DNA from: Aestuariivita sp049276915
GTDB taxonomy: Bacteria; Pseudomonadota; Alphaproteobacteria; Rhodobacterales; Rhodobacteraceae
Assembly: GCF_049276915.1 (NCBI RefSeq)
Contig: NZ_JBASXK010000134.1
Span: 12,973 to 76,972, forward strand
Reading direction: 5' to 3'
DNA: 64,000 nt
The notes beneath the pieces were generated by a model. That model was given only the letters and a program-made list of their open reading frames with translations, was not told where the DNA came from and searched no databases. The position numbers and the translations under genes were made by a program. Numbering within the stretch: position 1 is the stretch's first letter; every line of letters starts with the position of its first letter. This document shows positions 42,073-51,015 of this stretch, piece after piece.

Positions 42073-42662
42073 AAGTCCTTGCGCGCGCGCAGGGCGGCGC
42101 TGATCGTGCCATCATCAAGGTAGTCAAGTTCGCCACCGATGGGTACGCCCTGCGCCAGAGACGTGAGGCGACACTGACCATTCAACTGATCGGCGATGTA
42201 ATGCGCCGTGGTCAGCCCATCCACAGTTGCATTCAGCGCAAGGATGACTTCGGTGATCCCTTCTGTCGCGACGCGGTCCCGCAGGCGGGGGATGCGCAAT
42301 TCATCCGGGCCGACGGCATCCAGGGCCGACAATGTGCCGCCCAGCACATGGTATCGGCCCTTGAAGACCCGCGCGCGCTCCATGGCCCAGAGGTCTGCCA
42401 CGTCTTCGACAACGCACAGCTCGCCGGTGGCGCGCCTGTCGTCCTTGCAGATATCGCAGATGTCGCCGGTGCCGATATTTCCGCAGTTGAGGCATTCCCG
42501 CGCGGTCGCCGCAACGGTTTGCATCAGATCGGCCAGTGGAATCAGCATCAAGGCCCGTTTGCGGATCAGATGCAGCACCGCGCGCCGCGCCGAACGCGGG
42601 CCGAGGCCGGGCAGTTTGGCCATCAGCTCGATCAGCGCGTCGATATCGGTGTTGCTGCTCAT
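42069..42662 (-). CDS. recR: Recombination protein RecR
   Basis: A 197-aa protein with an N-terminal HhH region (LPGLGPRSARRAVLHL), a four-cysteine zinc finger (CLNCGNIGTGDICDIC) and a TOPRIM domain (LCVVEDVADLWAME, LALNATVDGLTTAHYI). It works with RecF/RecO to load RecA at gaps. It follows ebfC in the conserved dnaX-ebfC-recR order, and its stop overlaps the GTG start of a membrane-protein gene. Confidence 0.97.
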   Translation of the reverse strand: MSSNTDIDALIELMAKLPGLGPRSARRAVLHLIRKRALMLIPLADLMQTVAATARECLNCGNIGTGDICDICKDDRRATGELCVVEDVADLWAMERARVFKGRYHVLGGTLSALDAVGPDELRIPRLRDRVATEGITEVILALNATVDGLTTAHYIADQLNGQCRLTSLAQGVPIGGELDYLDDGTISAALRARKDL

Positions 42663-42726
42663 GGGTTTCCTGCGCGGCCTGCCGGTATTCTGTGCAACCC
42701 CGCGACTCCGCTCCTCTTGGGTATGT

Positions 42727-43071
42727 TCAGAACGGAAGCTTGATGTCCTTTGGCAGGCCCAGACCTTCGGTCAGCTTGCCCATTTCTTCCTGTGCCCGTT
42801 CGGCGGCTTTGGTCTGGGCATCCTTGATCGCGGCAAGAATCAGGTCCTCGACGACTTCCTTGTCATCACCGTTGAAGATCGACGGATCGATATCCAGCGC
42901 CTTCAGATCGCCCTTGGCCGTGGCCGTGGCTTTGACAAGGCCGGCACCTGCTTCGCCAGTCACCATGATGTTGTGCAGATTGTCCTGCATCTCGGCCATC
43001 TTGGTTTGCATTTCCTGGGCTTTTTTCATCATCCCGGCCATATCACCGAGGCCGCCTAGTCCTTTGAGCAT
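42727..43071 (-). CDS. ebfC: YbaB/EbfC family nucleoid-associated protein
   Basis: A 114-aa protein starting MLKGLGGLGDMAGMMKKAQEMQTKMAEMQ; AGGAGAA precedes the ATG at 43071, so a longer upstream frame is rejected. The family is a small dimeric DNA-binding protein that coats the nucleoid. Position between dnaX and recR is the textbook arrangement. An uncharacterised membrane-protein gene sits between it and dnaX here. Confidence 0.95.
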   Translation of the reverse strand: MLKGLGGLGDMAGMMKKAQEMQTKMAEMQDNLHNIMVTGEAGAGLVKATATAKGDLKALDIDPSIFNGDDKEVVEDLILAAIKDAQTKAAERAQEEMGKLTEGLGLPKDIKLPF

Positions 43072-43187
43072 TTCGGAATTCTCCTGTTGTGAGTTGCTGT
43101 TTAGATACGGGCCTGCGTCTGTCGGCACAAGCCCGGCCTGTCACCGGATCCGCATCCGGGACCACCCGTCGCTTCGGGGCGCGTGCC

Positions 43188-43634
43188 TCAACGGGGGTCT
43201 GATTTCGGCGAGGTATAGAGGATCATCGCCACGCTCAGCGCGGCCACCACGGCAATGAACAATGACGCCGAGCCGACACAGCCTTCGGCGATACCTGCGG
43301 CGCGACCGCCAAAATCGGTAAACGCCAGCACAGAGGTGATGACCGTCCAAAGCACAACCAGCACCAATGCGCCCCATTTCGACTTGAAACGGATGGCTAC
43401 TGCGCTGGCCAAAAGCAGGATCAGCACGATCGGGTTCGAGAACAGCAAGATCGCTTCGGACACTGCGCTGACTTCCGTGCCCGGTATCCAGTCCGGGCGC
43501 ATCACGGCGCAGCTTTGGGCAAGTGCAGAGTTCGGCGACAGAACGAAAAGCGGGATCAGGTAGCGCAGATGTGATCGACGCAGGCTGCCACCGAGTTTCA
43601 GCGCGACGCTGGCGGGGGATGGTTTGGCGGGCAT
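43188..43634 (-). CDS. Uncharacterised membrane protein between dnaX and ebfC
   Basis: A 148-aa protein whose start lies 2 bp after the dnaX stop. A possible signal/anchor (RYLIPLFVLSPNSALA-QS) precedes three hydrophobic segments (AILLFSNPIVLILLLASAVAI, LVLVVLWTVITSVLAF, SLFIAVVAALSVAMILY). Two Cys are in predicted non-cytoplasmic loops (SCAVM, EGCVG) and could pair. Family not recognised. Its position in the dnaX transcription unit is unusual, since dnaX is normally followed directly by ebfC. Confidence 0.68.
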   Translation of the reverse strand: MPAKPSPASVALKLGGSLRRSHLRYLIPLFVLSPNSALAQSCAVMRPDWIPGTEVSAVSEAILLFSNPIVLILLLASAVAIRFKSKWGALVLVVLWTVITSVLAFTDFGGRAAGIAEGCVGSASLFIAVVAALSVAMILYTSPKSDPR

Positions 43635-43636
43635 TT

Positions 43637-45388
43637 TCAGTCTTCCTCGAAGGGGTCCCATTCGTCTTCCACTTCGGGCAGGGCCTGCGCCTGTGCGTCT
43701 GCGGCCAGTTCGGCGGGCGTCCGGATGTCCTTGATCTGCGCCTTGGGAAAGGCGGCCATCACGGCCTGCACCATGGGATGGGCATGTGCCGCGTCTTCCA
43801 GCGCATAGCGTTCGGCGTTGCGCGTCTCGTCGATGGTCTTGCCCCCGCCTTCGGACACGACCGAGACCGCCCATCTGTTGCCCGTCCAAAGCTGCAGGCG
43901 CTGGCCAAGACGCTGGGCCAGGTCGCCGGGTGCTTTCGGCGACGGCTCGAACTCGATCCGGCCGGGCTGGTAGCGGGCCAGGCGCAGACCGGTTTCCACA
44001 TCCACCAGCAGCTTGCCATCGCGATTGGCCCGGATCAGTTCGATCACGTGCTCGAAGGTGGGAAACCGGGCAAGGGCGGCGTCGACATCCTGTGCAAGGG
44101 CAGTGGTCTGACCCGAGGCGGACGGATTGGACATCATGCGCGATTGCGCCTGGGCAACCGCCTGGGTGCCCGACACGGGTGCCGCCCCCATGCCGCTGCG
44201 CGGCGGTGTCGGTCCGGTGGGCGGCGCATCCTGCAATTTGCGTACCAGTTCTTCGGGCGAGGGCAGGTCGGCAACATGGGTCAGCCGGATGATGGCCATT
44301 TCGGCGGCCATCATGGCGTTGGGCGCGGCGGCGACCTCTTCCAGTGCCTTGAGCAGCATCTGCCACATCCGGGTCAGGACACGCATGGGCAGGGCTTCGG
44401 CCATCTGCACGCCGCGCTGGCGTTCATCCGGGCTGACCGTCGGGTCTTCGGCGGCATCCGGCGTGATCTTGACCACGGAAATCCAATGGGTGATCTCGGC
44501 CAGATCGCGCAGCACCGCCATGGGATCAGCGCCGTCGGCATATTGCGCGCCAAGTTCGCCCAGGGCTCCGGCAGCGTCACCGCGCAGGATCATGTCCATC
44601 AGATCAAGCACCCGGCCCCGATCGGCCAGACCCAGCATCGCGCGCACCTGATCGGCGGTGGTTTCGCCGGCCCCATGGCTGATGGCCTGATCCAGAAGGG
44701 AGGTCGCATCCCGCGCCGAGCCTTCCGCCGCGCGGGTGATCAGGGCCAATGCGTCATCGGTGATCTCGGTGCCTTCGGCCCCGGCGATGCGGCGCAGAAG
44801 GGCGATCATGTCTTCGGGTTCGATCCGGCGCAGATCAAATCGCTGGCAGCGCGACAGCACCGTGACCGGGACCTTGCGGATCTCGGTCGTGGCAAAGATG
44901 AACTTGACGTGTGCAGGCGGTTCTTCCAGCGTTTTGAGCAGCGCGTTGAAGGCGCTGTTGGACAGCATGTGCACTTCGTCGATGATATAGATCTTGTAGC
45001 GGGCCGAGGCCGCGCGATAGGCGACGGAATCGATGATCTCGCGGATATCGCCCACGCCCGTGCGCGAGGCGGCATCCATTTCCATCACATCGACGTGACG
45101 CCCTTCCATGATCGACACGCAATGCTCGCACTGGCCGCATGGTTCGGTGGTGGGTGTGCCGTTGCCGTCCGGCCCGATGCAGTTCATTCCCTTGGCGATG
45201 ATCCGCGCGGTGGTGGTTTTGCCGGAGCCGCGAATGCCAGTCATGATAAAGGCCTGCGCGATCCGGTCCGCGGCGAACGCGTTCTTGAGCGTGCGCACCA
45301 TGGCGTCCTGACCGACGAGATCCACAAAGGTCTCGGGGCGGTACTTGCGCGCAAGAACCTTGTAGCCTGCCTGTTCGCTGTCGCTCAT
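43637..45388 (-). CDS. dnaX: DNA polymerase III subunits gamma and tau
   Basis: A 583-aa clamp-loader ATPase. Walker A is GIRGSGKTTT at 51-60; four cysteines (C70, C84, C87, C90) form the zinc module; Walker B is YIIDEVHML and the SRC arginine finger region is VLSRCQRFDLRRI. The C-terminal ~210 residues (Pro/Ala-rich linker then a tau-type domain) bind the polymerase alpha subunit and DnaB. I see no obvious slippery heptamer, so I would not claim a gamma frameshift product. Confidence 0.97.
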   Translation of the reverse strand: MSDSEQAGYKVLARKYRPETFVDLVGQDAMVRTLKNAFAADRIAQAFIMTGIRGSGKTTTARIIAKGMNCIGPDGNGTPTTEPCGQCEHCVSIMEGRHVDVMEMDAASRTGVGDIREIIDSVAYRAASARYKIYIIDEVHMLSNSAFNALLKTLEEPPAHVKFIFATTEIRKVPVTVLSRCQRFDLRRIEPEDMIALLRRIAGAEGTEITDDALALITRAAEGSARDATSLLDQAISHGAGETTADQVRAMLGLADRGRVLDLMDMILRGDAAGALGELGAQYADGADPMAVLRDLAEITHWISVVKITPDAAEDPTVSPDERQRGVQMAEALPMRVLTRMWQMLLKALEEVAAAPNAMMAAEMAIIRLTHVADLPSPEELVRKLQDAPPTGPTPPRSGMGAAPVSGTQAVAQAQSRMMSNPSASGQTTALAQDVDAALARFPTFEHVIELIRANRDGKLLVDVETGLRLARYQPGRIEFEPSPKAPGDLAQRLGQRLQLWTGNRWAVSVVSEGGGKTIDETRNAERYALEDAAHAHPMVQAVMAAFPKAQIKDIRTPAELAADAQAQALPEVEDEWDPFEED

Positions 45389-45841
45389 CTTCTCTCCGGG
45401 ATTCGGCTGAAATCAGAGACTAGGCCAGCGCGTCAGAGGGGTCCAGCAATCAAAGCGACCTCGGCGCACGGTGCTGTAAGACAGTGGCAACCTGCCTTGG
45501 GTATATCTGTCCACGCAGCTGCATTGTCGTCCGTTTGGCACCGGGCGATGCGATCAGGACGATGGTTTGTCTTTCGCGCATTCACGCAGGTTCGGATTTA
45601 CACCCCGGATCTGTGCACCCATCGTACTTTCAGCGGGCCCGCCCCCTGACGCCGTTCCATACACAGATAACAGCATCCCCCTGCCGGACACTGCGCCGAG
45701 CGGGGCAAAACCTCTGCGCATTGTGCCTAAAGCACAGTTACTGTGCCCGCCTCTCGCAACCTGCGGTCTGACAGGGCGGGGTGATCTCGGGGGATTTGCT
45801 GATGAATGGGCGTGTTCTGCCCGCCGTTGCGGGGCAAAGGT
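45389..45841. other. 453-bp intergenic region between ffs and dnaX
   Basis: No credible ORF. It presumably holds the dnaX promoter. It contains a perfect dyad, GCACAG-tta-CTGTGC (45732-45746), and a G/C hairpin just downstream of ffs (GCCCCGC/GCGGGC near 45820-45837) that may help end the SRP RNA. Confidence 0.6.
45732..45746. repeat. GCACAG-tta-CTGTGC palindrome between ffs and dnaX
   Basis: Perfect 6-bp dyad with a 3-nt spacer, about 345 bp upstream of dnaX and about 95 bp downstream of the ffs 3' end. Could be an operator or a hairpin. Confidence 0.4.
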
Positions 45842-45936
45842 GAGAGGCTGGACAACGACCCAAGCGGGGCTCGTTACGGCTGCTTCCTTCCGGATCTGAC
45901 CGGGTTGGCGAGGCGCTCGCCCGCGCCAACCTCTCA
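45842..45936 (-). ncRNA. ffs: Signal recognition particle RNA (4.5S, small bacterial type)
   Basis: Read on the minus strand, the sequence contains the SRP core GGTCAGATCCGGAAGGAAGC with AGCCG following, i.e. the Ffh-binding hairpin with the GGAA tetraloop and symmetric internal loop. The ends GAGAGG and CCTCTC pair to close a rod of about 95 nt. It is the RNA of the co-translational targeting particle with Ffh. Its position upstream of dnaX on the same strand is the common alphaproteobacterial order. Exact ends are estimated from the pairing. Confidence 0.93.
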
Positions 45937-45993
45937 GGCGTGGATATAGGGGGCGCGGTTCGGATTCGCAAGTGGCGCGGGGGGCAGCCCCGC

Positions 45994-47847
45994 TCAGAGC
46001 GACAGGCGCAGTTGCACAAAGCCCCCGGCGTCCGTGCCATCCGTGCCGGTGCAAAGATCGCCAAGCTCATGAAGATGCGAAAGCGCGCCGGGACCGGTGG
46101 GTGCCAGGACAGAGCTTGCGCCGATCCTGGCGAACCGGCGCCCACGGGCGTCCGGCTGGTTGGGCTGATGCCCTGCCAGCAGATACTCTTCCAGTGTCTC
46201 GCGCACCAGTTTTCCGGGCAGCGTCAGGCGGTGCGCATCTTGCAACACCGCCACATTGCCGCCGCCGTTCGCGCGATAGCTGCTGAGGGCAACGGCAAAA
46301 CGGTCATCCCTTGCGACCGGCGCACCGCCGTACTCAAGCGAGACCAGGCGACGGTGCGCGGGGTCGATGAGGGCTCCGGCGTGATCGAACCGCGAAGGCC
46401 GCGACAGGTCGAGTTCATAGTCGATGCCGTAAAACAGATCGCTGCCATGGGCGGGGCGCGTTGCATCAATCAGGCTCTGTGGCTGGTCCCCCCTTGTTAT
46501 CTGGTTGTAGATGCCTGCCGACATTTCGATCCAGTCCGCCAATTGCGCGCCGGTGACAATCACGGCGGCCAGACGGTTCGGAAAGTAACACAGGTCAAAC
46601 GCATGGCGCAGGCTGAGCGGGCCTGCTGGAATATCGACATAATGCTGCGGCCCGCTGCGCCCGCCCGTCTTTGCCGGTGCCGCGCTGGACAGCAGCTTCA
46701 GACCTTCGGGAATGACCTGCATCCGGCGCAAAGCCTTAGCTTTGGCAGCGGCCACGATTTCCAACGCGGCTGATGGAGCGATGAAGCTGAAGTAACTGTG
46801 CAACGGGACCGATGTGTAACCAAGGGTGCGGGCAAGCTGCCTGCGCGTGGCGCGGTGGATCGGCGCGGTCAGGGCACCCAGTTCGCGGTTCTCCGCTCCA
46901 CAGGCCGCGCGCAGTTGCGTGCGCAGTTTGTTGATCTGCCAGCCGGTGTCGGCATGGCTCAGGTCCAGGTCTATGACGCCAAGATAGGCCCCCCCGGCCC
47001 CCGGCATCACCACCGGTGTCCCGTTCAGCACCCCGCGTGCCATCTCCGAGCCTTGCGGAGCCTTCGGGTCGGGCAGGTGCAAATGCGTATGTCCCGCGAT
47101 GATCGCATCCAGCCCGTCCAGCGCCGAGAGCGGCCAGAGCGCATTCTCCTGGCCGGTCAACTCGTGGCGTTCTCCCAGGCCGGTATGCGCAAGCGCGATC
47201 ACCAGATCACAGCCTTCGTCTTGCAGCGCGCAAATCGCCTCGCGCGCCGAGGCGGTGATGTCATCAATCGCAAGGCGTCCCGACAGGTGGTCAGCATCCC
47301 AGATCAGGGTTTGCGGCGGAAGGACCGAAAAAATCCCGATCCGCAACGGGGTTCCGCAGAGTGTCCGCTCAAGGACCGTCCAGCGCTGTACCGGCAGTTC
47401 CCCGCCGTCGATACGATGGGCATTGCTGCACAGGACCGGCAGGGGCGCATGTCTGAGGCTGTCGACAAGGCGCGTCAGTTCGAAGTTGAAGTCATGATTT
47501 CCCAGGCCCGCCGCGTCATACCCCATCAGGCCAAGTGCGCGATAGAAGATATGCGGACCCGTCATGTCGGCCAGCGCCTGTTCGTCCAGCGGTGTGCCTT
47601 GCAGACTGTCCCCGTTGTCCAGCGTGATCACCAGATCGCCGCGCGCGCGTGCCTGATGGCGTATCGTGCGGATCAGGGTGGCGATCCGGGTCATTCCGGC
47701 CGTATCTGTCTTGCGATCCGCGAAATAGTCAAAGCTGCGCATCTGCATATGCAGATCGGAGGTTGCCAGAATGCGCAGGCGTCCGGAAACCGGTGCCGCC
47801 GATTGGGCAACAGTTTGGGGCCGGGCTATCGGGCTGTCTCGTTGCAG
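45994..47847 (-). CDS. Bifunctional 2',3'-cyclic-nucleotide 2'-phosphodiesterase/3'-nucleotidase-type 5'-nucleotidase
   Basis: A calcineurin-like metallophosphatase plus a 5'-nucleotidase C-terminal domain, about 617 aa. Motifs are DLH (D31, H33), DNGD (D80), GNHDF (N117, H118), AHTG, GHTHLHL, and SSYRANGGG for the nucleobase-binding C-domain. The first in-frame ATG (47748) lies after the D-x-H ligands, so the true start must be further upstream. Frame stays open to tandem stops near 47890, with CTG (47847) the only candidate and AAGGAG 6 nt before it. An ATG at 47852 is out of frame. No signal peptide is evident, unlike typical periplasmic CpdB. Confidence 0.85.
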   Translation of the reverse strand: MQRDSPIARPQTVAQSAAPVSGRLRILATSDLHMQMRSFDYFADRKTDTAGMTRIATLIRTIRHQARARGDLVITLDNGDSLQGTPLDEQALADMTGPHIFYRALGLMGYDAAGLGNHDFNFELTRLVDSLRHAPLPVLCSNAHRIDGGELPVQRWTVLERTLCGTPLRIGIFSVLPPQTLIWDADHLSGRLAIDDITASAREAICALQDEGCDLVIALAHTGLGERHELTGQENALWPLSALDGLDAIIAGHTHLHLPDPKAPQGSEMARGVLNGTPVVMPGAGGAYLGVIDLDLSHADTGWQINKLRTQLRAACGAENRELGALTAPIHRATRRQLARTLGYTSVPLHSYFSFIAPSAALEIVAAAKAKALRRMQVIPEGLKLLSSAAPAKTGGRSGPQHYVDIPAGPLSLRHAFDLCYFPNRLAAVIVTGAQLADWIEMSAGIYNQITRGDQPQSLIDATRPAHGSDLFYGIDYELDLSRPSRFDHAGALIDPAHRRLVSLEYGGAPVARDDRFAVALSSYRANGGGNVAVLQDAHRLTLPGKLVRETLEEYLLAGHQPNQPDARGRRFARIGASSVLAPTGPGALSHLHELGDLCTGTDGTDAGGFVQLRLSL

Positions 47848-48032
47848 GTCATTCTCCTTCCGATCGAAAACCCGCCTGACACCTGCCTATCAGGAAACAA
47901 CTCTGAGTTGCAATCGAGGATTGATGTGCGCCCGGAAACACATTGTTAAATCACTGTGAGCAATGTGGTGTGCCCCATTGAACTGCTGTATCGCCCATGC
48001 CAAAGGTCGGCCCTGGGCAAGGGAGAGCATAG

Positions 48033-49013
48033 TTGAAACTGGCAGAAACCGTCACATTCGGGGGCAGCGGTCTGAACCGCGCCGCGCATCTGCGCAGCGA
48101 TGCCAAGGCGCTGGCGCGCATGTCCGCAGACCCGAGGGCCGGATGCCTGCCGGTATGGCGCGGCAAACCCTTGCTGAAGGGCGAGGGTCGGGATGCACTT
48201 GCCTTTCTGCCGCCGGATCATCCGGTGATAGAGGCCGAGGTCGGTGGGCGCGATACTCTGGTCTTTCTGGGGATCGAGGAAGACGGCAGACCTCTTTTCG
48301 CGGCGGATTTTTCAACCTGGGAACCTGAACAGGTCGATGCCGAAGCGCTGGGTCTGTTTCTGGATCCCAGCGAACAGCGCCATCCGCATTTGCCCGAGGA
48401 TCACGTCTTTGCGGAATTGCGCATGGTGATGACGCGGCTGGATCCGCGCGCGGCTGAACTGGCCGCGACGGCAAAAGCGATCATCGGCTGGCACAGCACG
48501 CATGGATTCTGTGCGCGTTGCGGGACACGCAGCGATTTGGCCCAGGCCGGGTGGCAGCGGGTCTGCTCGGCCTGCAAGGCGCATCATTTCCCCCGCACGG
48601 ATCCGGTGGTGATCATGTTGATCACCCATGGATCGTCGGTGCTCATGGGCCGCTCTCCGGGCTGGCCCGAGGGGATGTATTCGCTGCTGGCGGGCTTCGT
48701 GGAACCGGGTGAGACACTGGAGGCGGCCGTGCGCCGCGAGGTTCTTGAAGAGACCGGTGTGCATGTCGGCGAGGTCAGCTATCTGGCCAGTCAGCCATGG
48801 CCGTTTCCGGCGTCCTTGATGTTTGGATGCGGGGGCGTTGCAACCAGCCGCGACATCACGATCGATCCGGTCGAAATCGAAGATGCCATGTGGGTTTCCC
48901 GGGACGAGATGATGAGCGCATTTGCCGGTGAGCACCCCGTTCTCAAGCCCGCGCGGAAAGGTGCAATTGCGCATTTTTTGATCAGGAACTGGCTTGCGGA
49001 TCGGTTGGATTGA
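48033..49013 (+). CDS. nudC: NADH pyrophosphatase NudC
   Basis: A 326-aa Nudix hydrolase, TTG start (48033) after GGGAGAG. The zinc ribbon has C160, C163, C178, C181; the Nudix box spans 221-243 (GFVEPGETLE...REVLEETG), and the NADH-specific SQPWPFP signature is at 253-259. It cleaves NAD(H) to NMN(H) and AMP, and the family also removes NAD caps from RNA. Cytosolic; it is divergent from the nucleotidase. Confidence 0.96.
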   Translation: MKLAETVTFGGSGLNRAAHLRSDAKALARMSADPRAGCLPVWRGKPLLKGEGRDALAFLPPDHPVIEAEVGGRDTLVFLGIEEDGRPLFAADFSTWEPEQVDAEALGLFLDPSEQRHPHLPEDHVFAELRMVMTRLDPRAAELAATAKAIIGWHSTHGFCARCGTRSDLAQAGWQRVCSACKAHHFPRTDPVVIMLITHGSSVLMGRSPGWPEGMYSLLAGFVEPGETLEAAVRREVLEETGVHVGEVSYLASQPWPFPASLMFGCGGVATSRDITIDPVEIEDAMWVSRDEMMSAFAGEHPVLKPARKGAIAHFLIRNWLADRLD

Positions 49014-49055
49014 CGGCACAGTTTACTCAATAATCAAGAACAACGGGCATACGGC

Positions 49056-49523
49056 ATGAAATTCTCCAGCAAGGAAGACGTCCAGGCACCAATTGCGACC
49101 GTTTTCGGGCTGCTGTCGGACTTTGAGGTCTATGAACGCTCGGCGATCCGACGTGGCGCGGAAGTGCAGCGCGTTGGTGAACATGACGTCCCCCGTGTGG
49201 GTCAGACATGGGAGGCCAGCTTTACCCTGCGCGGAAAAGAGCGTCGCACACAGGTGGAACTTGTTCAGTACACACCACCCACCGAGATGTTCTTCGAAAG
49301 CAAATCGGACGGGCTGATCACCACGCTTGAGCTTGAGCTTGTTGCCCTTTCGACCAACCGCACGCGGATATCGGTCACCTTCGAGATCAAGCCACTTACC
49401 CTGCCTGCACGGCTGTTCGTGCAGTCGATGAAGCTGGCCAAGACAAACCTGTCCAACCGCTTCAAGCAGCGCGTGGCCGAATACGCCAGGGATATCGAAG
49501 ATCGCGTCTCGCGGATGGCCTGA
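49056..49523 (+). CDS. SRPBCC (START/polyketide-cyclase-like) family protein
   Basis: A 155-aa protein starting MKFSSKEDVQAPIATVFGLLSDFEVYERSAIRRGAEV. The helix-grip signature (DVQAPIATVFGLLSDF) is typical of the SRPBCC superfamily, which binds hydrophobic ligands in a cavity. Ligand unknown. It follows nudC on the same strand by 42 bp and ends 6 bp from the convergent pheA stop. Confidence 0.85.
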   Translation: MKFSSKEDVQAPIATVFGLLSDFEVYERSAIRRGAEVQRVGEHDVPRVGQTWEASFTLRGKERRTQVELVQYTPPTEMFFESKSDGLITTLELELVALSTNRTRISVTFEIKPLTLPARLFVQSMKLAKTNLSNRFKQRVAEYARDIEDRVSRMA

Positions 49524-49529
49524 AGCAGG

Positions 49530-50363
49530 TCATTCGCGGCCCGGATCGGCCGGATAGACGCCCAGGATTTCGATGTTGGTGGTAAAATAATCAAGCTCTT
49601 CCAGGGCGCGTTTCACACCGGGATCTTCCGGGTGCCCCTCGATGTCGGCGTAAAACTGCGTTGCCGTGAAGGTGCCTCCGACCATATAGCTTTCCAGTTT
49701 CGTCATGTTCACGCCATTGGTCGCGAACCCGCCCATCGCCTTGTAAAGCGCGGCTGGAATGTTGCGCACCTCGAACACGAATGAGGTGATCATGCCGTGG
49801 GAACCCCGGCGCGAATGATCCGCTTCACGCGACATGATCAGAAAGCGTGTCGTGTTGTTGCCCTGATCCTCGATGTGGCGCGCCAGAACGTCCAGCCCAT
49901 AGATCTCACCCGCCAGTTCACTGGCCAGGGCGGCCAATTTGGGATCGCCGACTTCCGCGACGTGCCGGGCCGATCCGGCCGTGTCGGCACCGATGATGCG
50001 ATGGATTCCATGTTCGGCCAGGAATTCCTTGCACTGGCCCAAAAGCACGGTGTGGCTCATCGCCTGTTCAACCTGGTCCAGGGGCGTTCCCGGTACTGCC
50101 AAGAGGTTGATGTGCACCCTCACGAAGGCCTCGTTGATGATATGCAGACCGGACTGCGGCAACAGCGAATGAATATCGGCAACCCGCCCATAGGTGGAGT
50201 TTTCGACAGGCAGCATTCCCAGATCGGCGGCCCCTGATCGCACCGCGTCGATGGCGTCTTCAAAGGTGCGGCAGGGAAGGACCTCCATGTCCGGGCGCGC
50301 TTCGTGGCAGGCCTGATGGCTATAGGCGCCAAGTTCTCCCTGAAAGGCGATACGTTTGGTCAT
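49530..50363 (-). CDS. pheA: Prephenate dehydratase
   Basis: A 277-aa monofunctional enzyme making phenylpyruvate from prephenate. The catalytic domain shows FQGELGAYSHQAC, LPVENSTYGRV and the TRF motif (NNTTRFLIMS). The C-terminal ACT domain contains GVNMTKLESYMVGG where the usual phenylalanine-binding ESRP is ESYM. No chorismate mutase is fused. It is divergent from the cytochrome c gene. Confidence 0.96.
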   Translation of the reverse strand: MTKRIAFQGELGAYSHQACHEARPDMEVLPCRTFEDAIDAVRSGAADLGMLPVENSTYGRVADIHSLLPQSGLHIINEAFVRVHINLLAVPGTPLDQVEQAMSHTVLLGQCKEFLAEHGIHRIIGADTAGSARHVAEVGDPKLAALASELAGEIYGLDVLARHIEDQGNNTTRFLIMSREADHSRRGSHGMITSFVFEVRNIPAALYKAMGGFATNGVNMTKLESYMVGGTFTATQFYADIEGHPEDPGVKRALEELDYFTTNIEILGVYPADPGRE

Positions 50364-50484
50364 TTTTTCCGTCCTTCACCGCATTTGACGTAAATGGTCG
50401 TTTGGTCGCGGTGTCTATATCTTGCTACTGCCCGAGGGAAGCAATAGATAGCCCGCCAAATGGATCAATGGGAACGGGCGACCA

Positions 50485-50991
50485 ATGCTTGATACGATGA
50501 CCTTTACCAAGGCTGCCGCAGGTTTGTTCGGCGCACTTCTGGTGTTTCTGCTGGGTAGCTGGGCTGCTGACGAAATCTATAGCGTCGAAGCACATGGCGA
50601 GCAGGCCTATGTGATCGACACCGGCGCAACCGACGTCGCGACGGAAGAAGTGGAAGAGGTGGATTTCGCAACCCTTATGGCCTCGGCAGAAGTTGACAAA
50701 GGTGCGCGTCTTTTCCGCCAGTGCAGCGCCTGTCACAAGCTGGAAGCCGGTGCGAATGGCACGGGCCCGTATCTTTATGGTGTGGTTGGCAGACCCAAGG
50801 CCGCGGCTGACGGATTTGGATATTCTGACGCCCTGGCCTCGATGGGGGGTGAATGGACACCTGAAAACCTGAGCGGTTTCCTGGAAAGCCCGCGCAACTA
50901 TGCCCCCGGCACCTCGATGGCCTATTCGGGCCTGCGCGATGCACAAGATCGCGCGAACCTGATCGCCTATCTGGACAGCCTTGATGACTAA
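50485..50991 (+). CDS. cycM: Membrane-anchored cytochrome c (cytochrome cy/c552 type)
   Basis: A 168-aa monohaem cytochrome. An uncleaved N-terminal helix (about residues 9-28, KAAAGLFGALLVFLLGSW) is followed by an acidic linker (ATEEVEEVD) and a class I cytochrome domain: C80-S-A-C83-H84 and Met in GTSMAYSGLR. Such anchored cytochromes pass electrons from bc1 to terminal oxidases, including the cbb3 oxidase encoded near the right edge. It is followed by a strong terminator. Confidence 0.92.
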   Translation: MLDTMTFTKAAAGLFGALLVFLLGSWAADEIYSVEAHGEQAYVIDTGATDVATEEVEEVDFATLMASAEVDKGARLFRQCSACHKLEAGANGTGPYLYGVVGRPKAAADGFGYSDALASMGGEWTPENLSGFLESPRNYAPGTSMAYSGLRDAQDRANLIAYLDSLDD

Positions 50992-51015
50992 GCGTCGGAA
51001 TAGCTTCTGAATTCG

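Noticed and set aside
43523..45649. 708-aa plus-strand open frame opposite dnaX
   Set aside because: It is antisense to dnaX, has biased His/Arg/Gly composition and no recognisable domain; it is a shadow of high-GC third-position bias.
45567..45899. 110-aa plus-strand ORF between dnaX and ffs
   Set aside because: It runs into the SRP RNA gene on the opposite strand and has no recognisable features.
47829..47852. ATG at 47852 as start of the nucleotidase
   Set aside because: It is out of frame and reaches TAG after 8 codons; the correct frame has only CTG.
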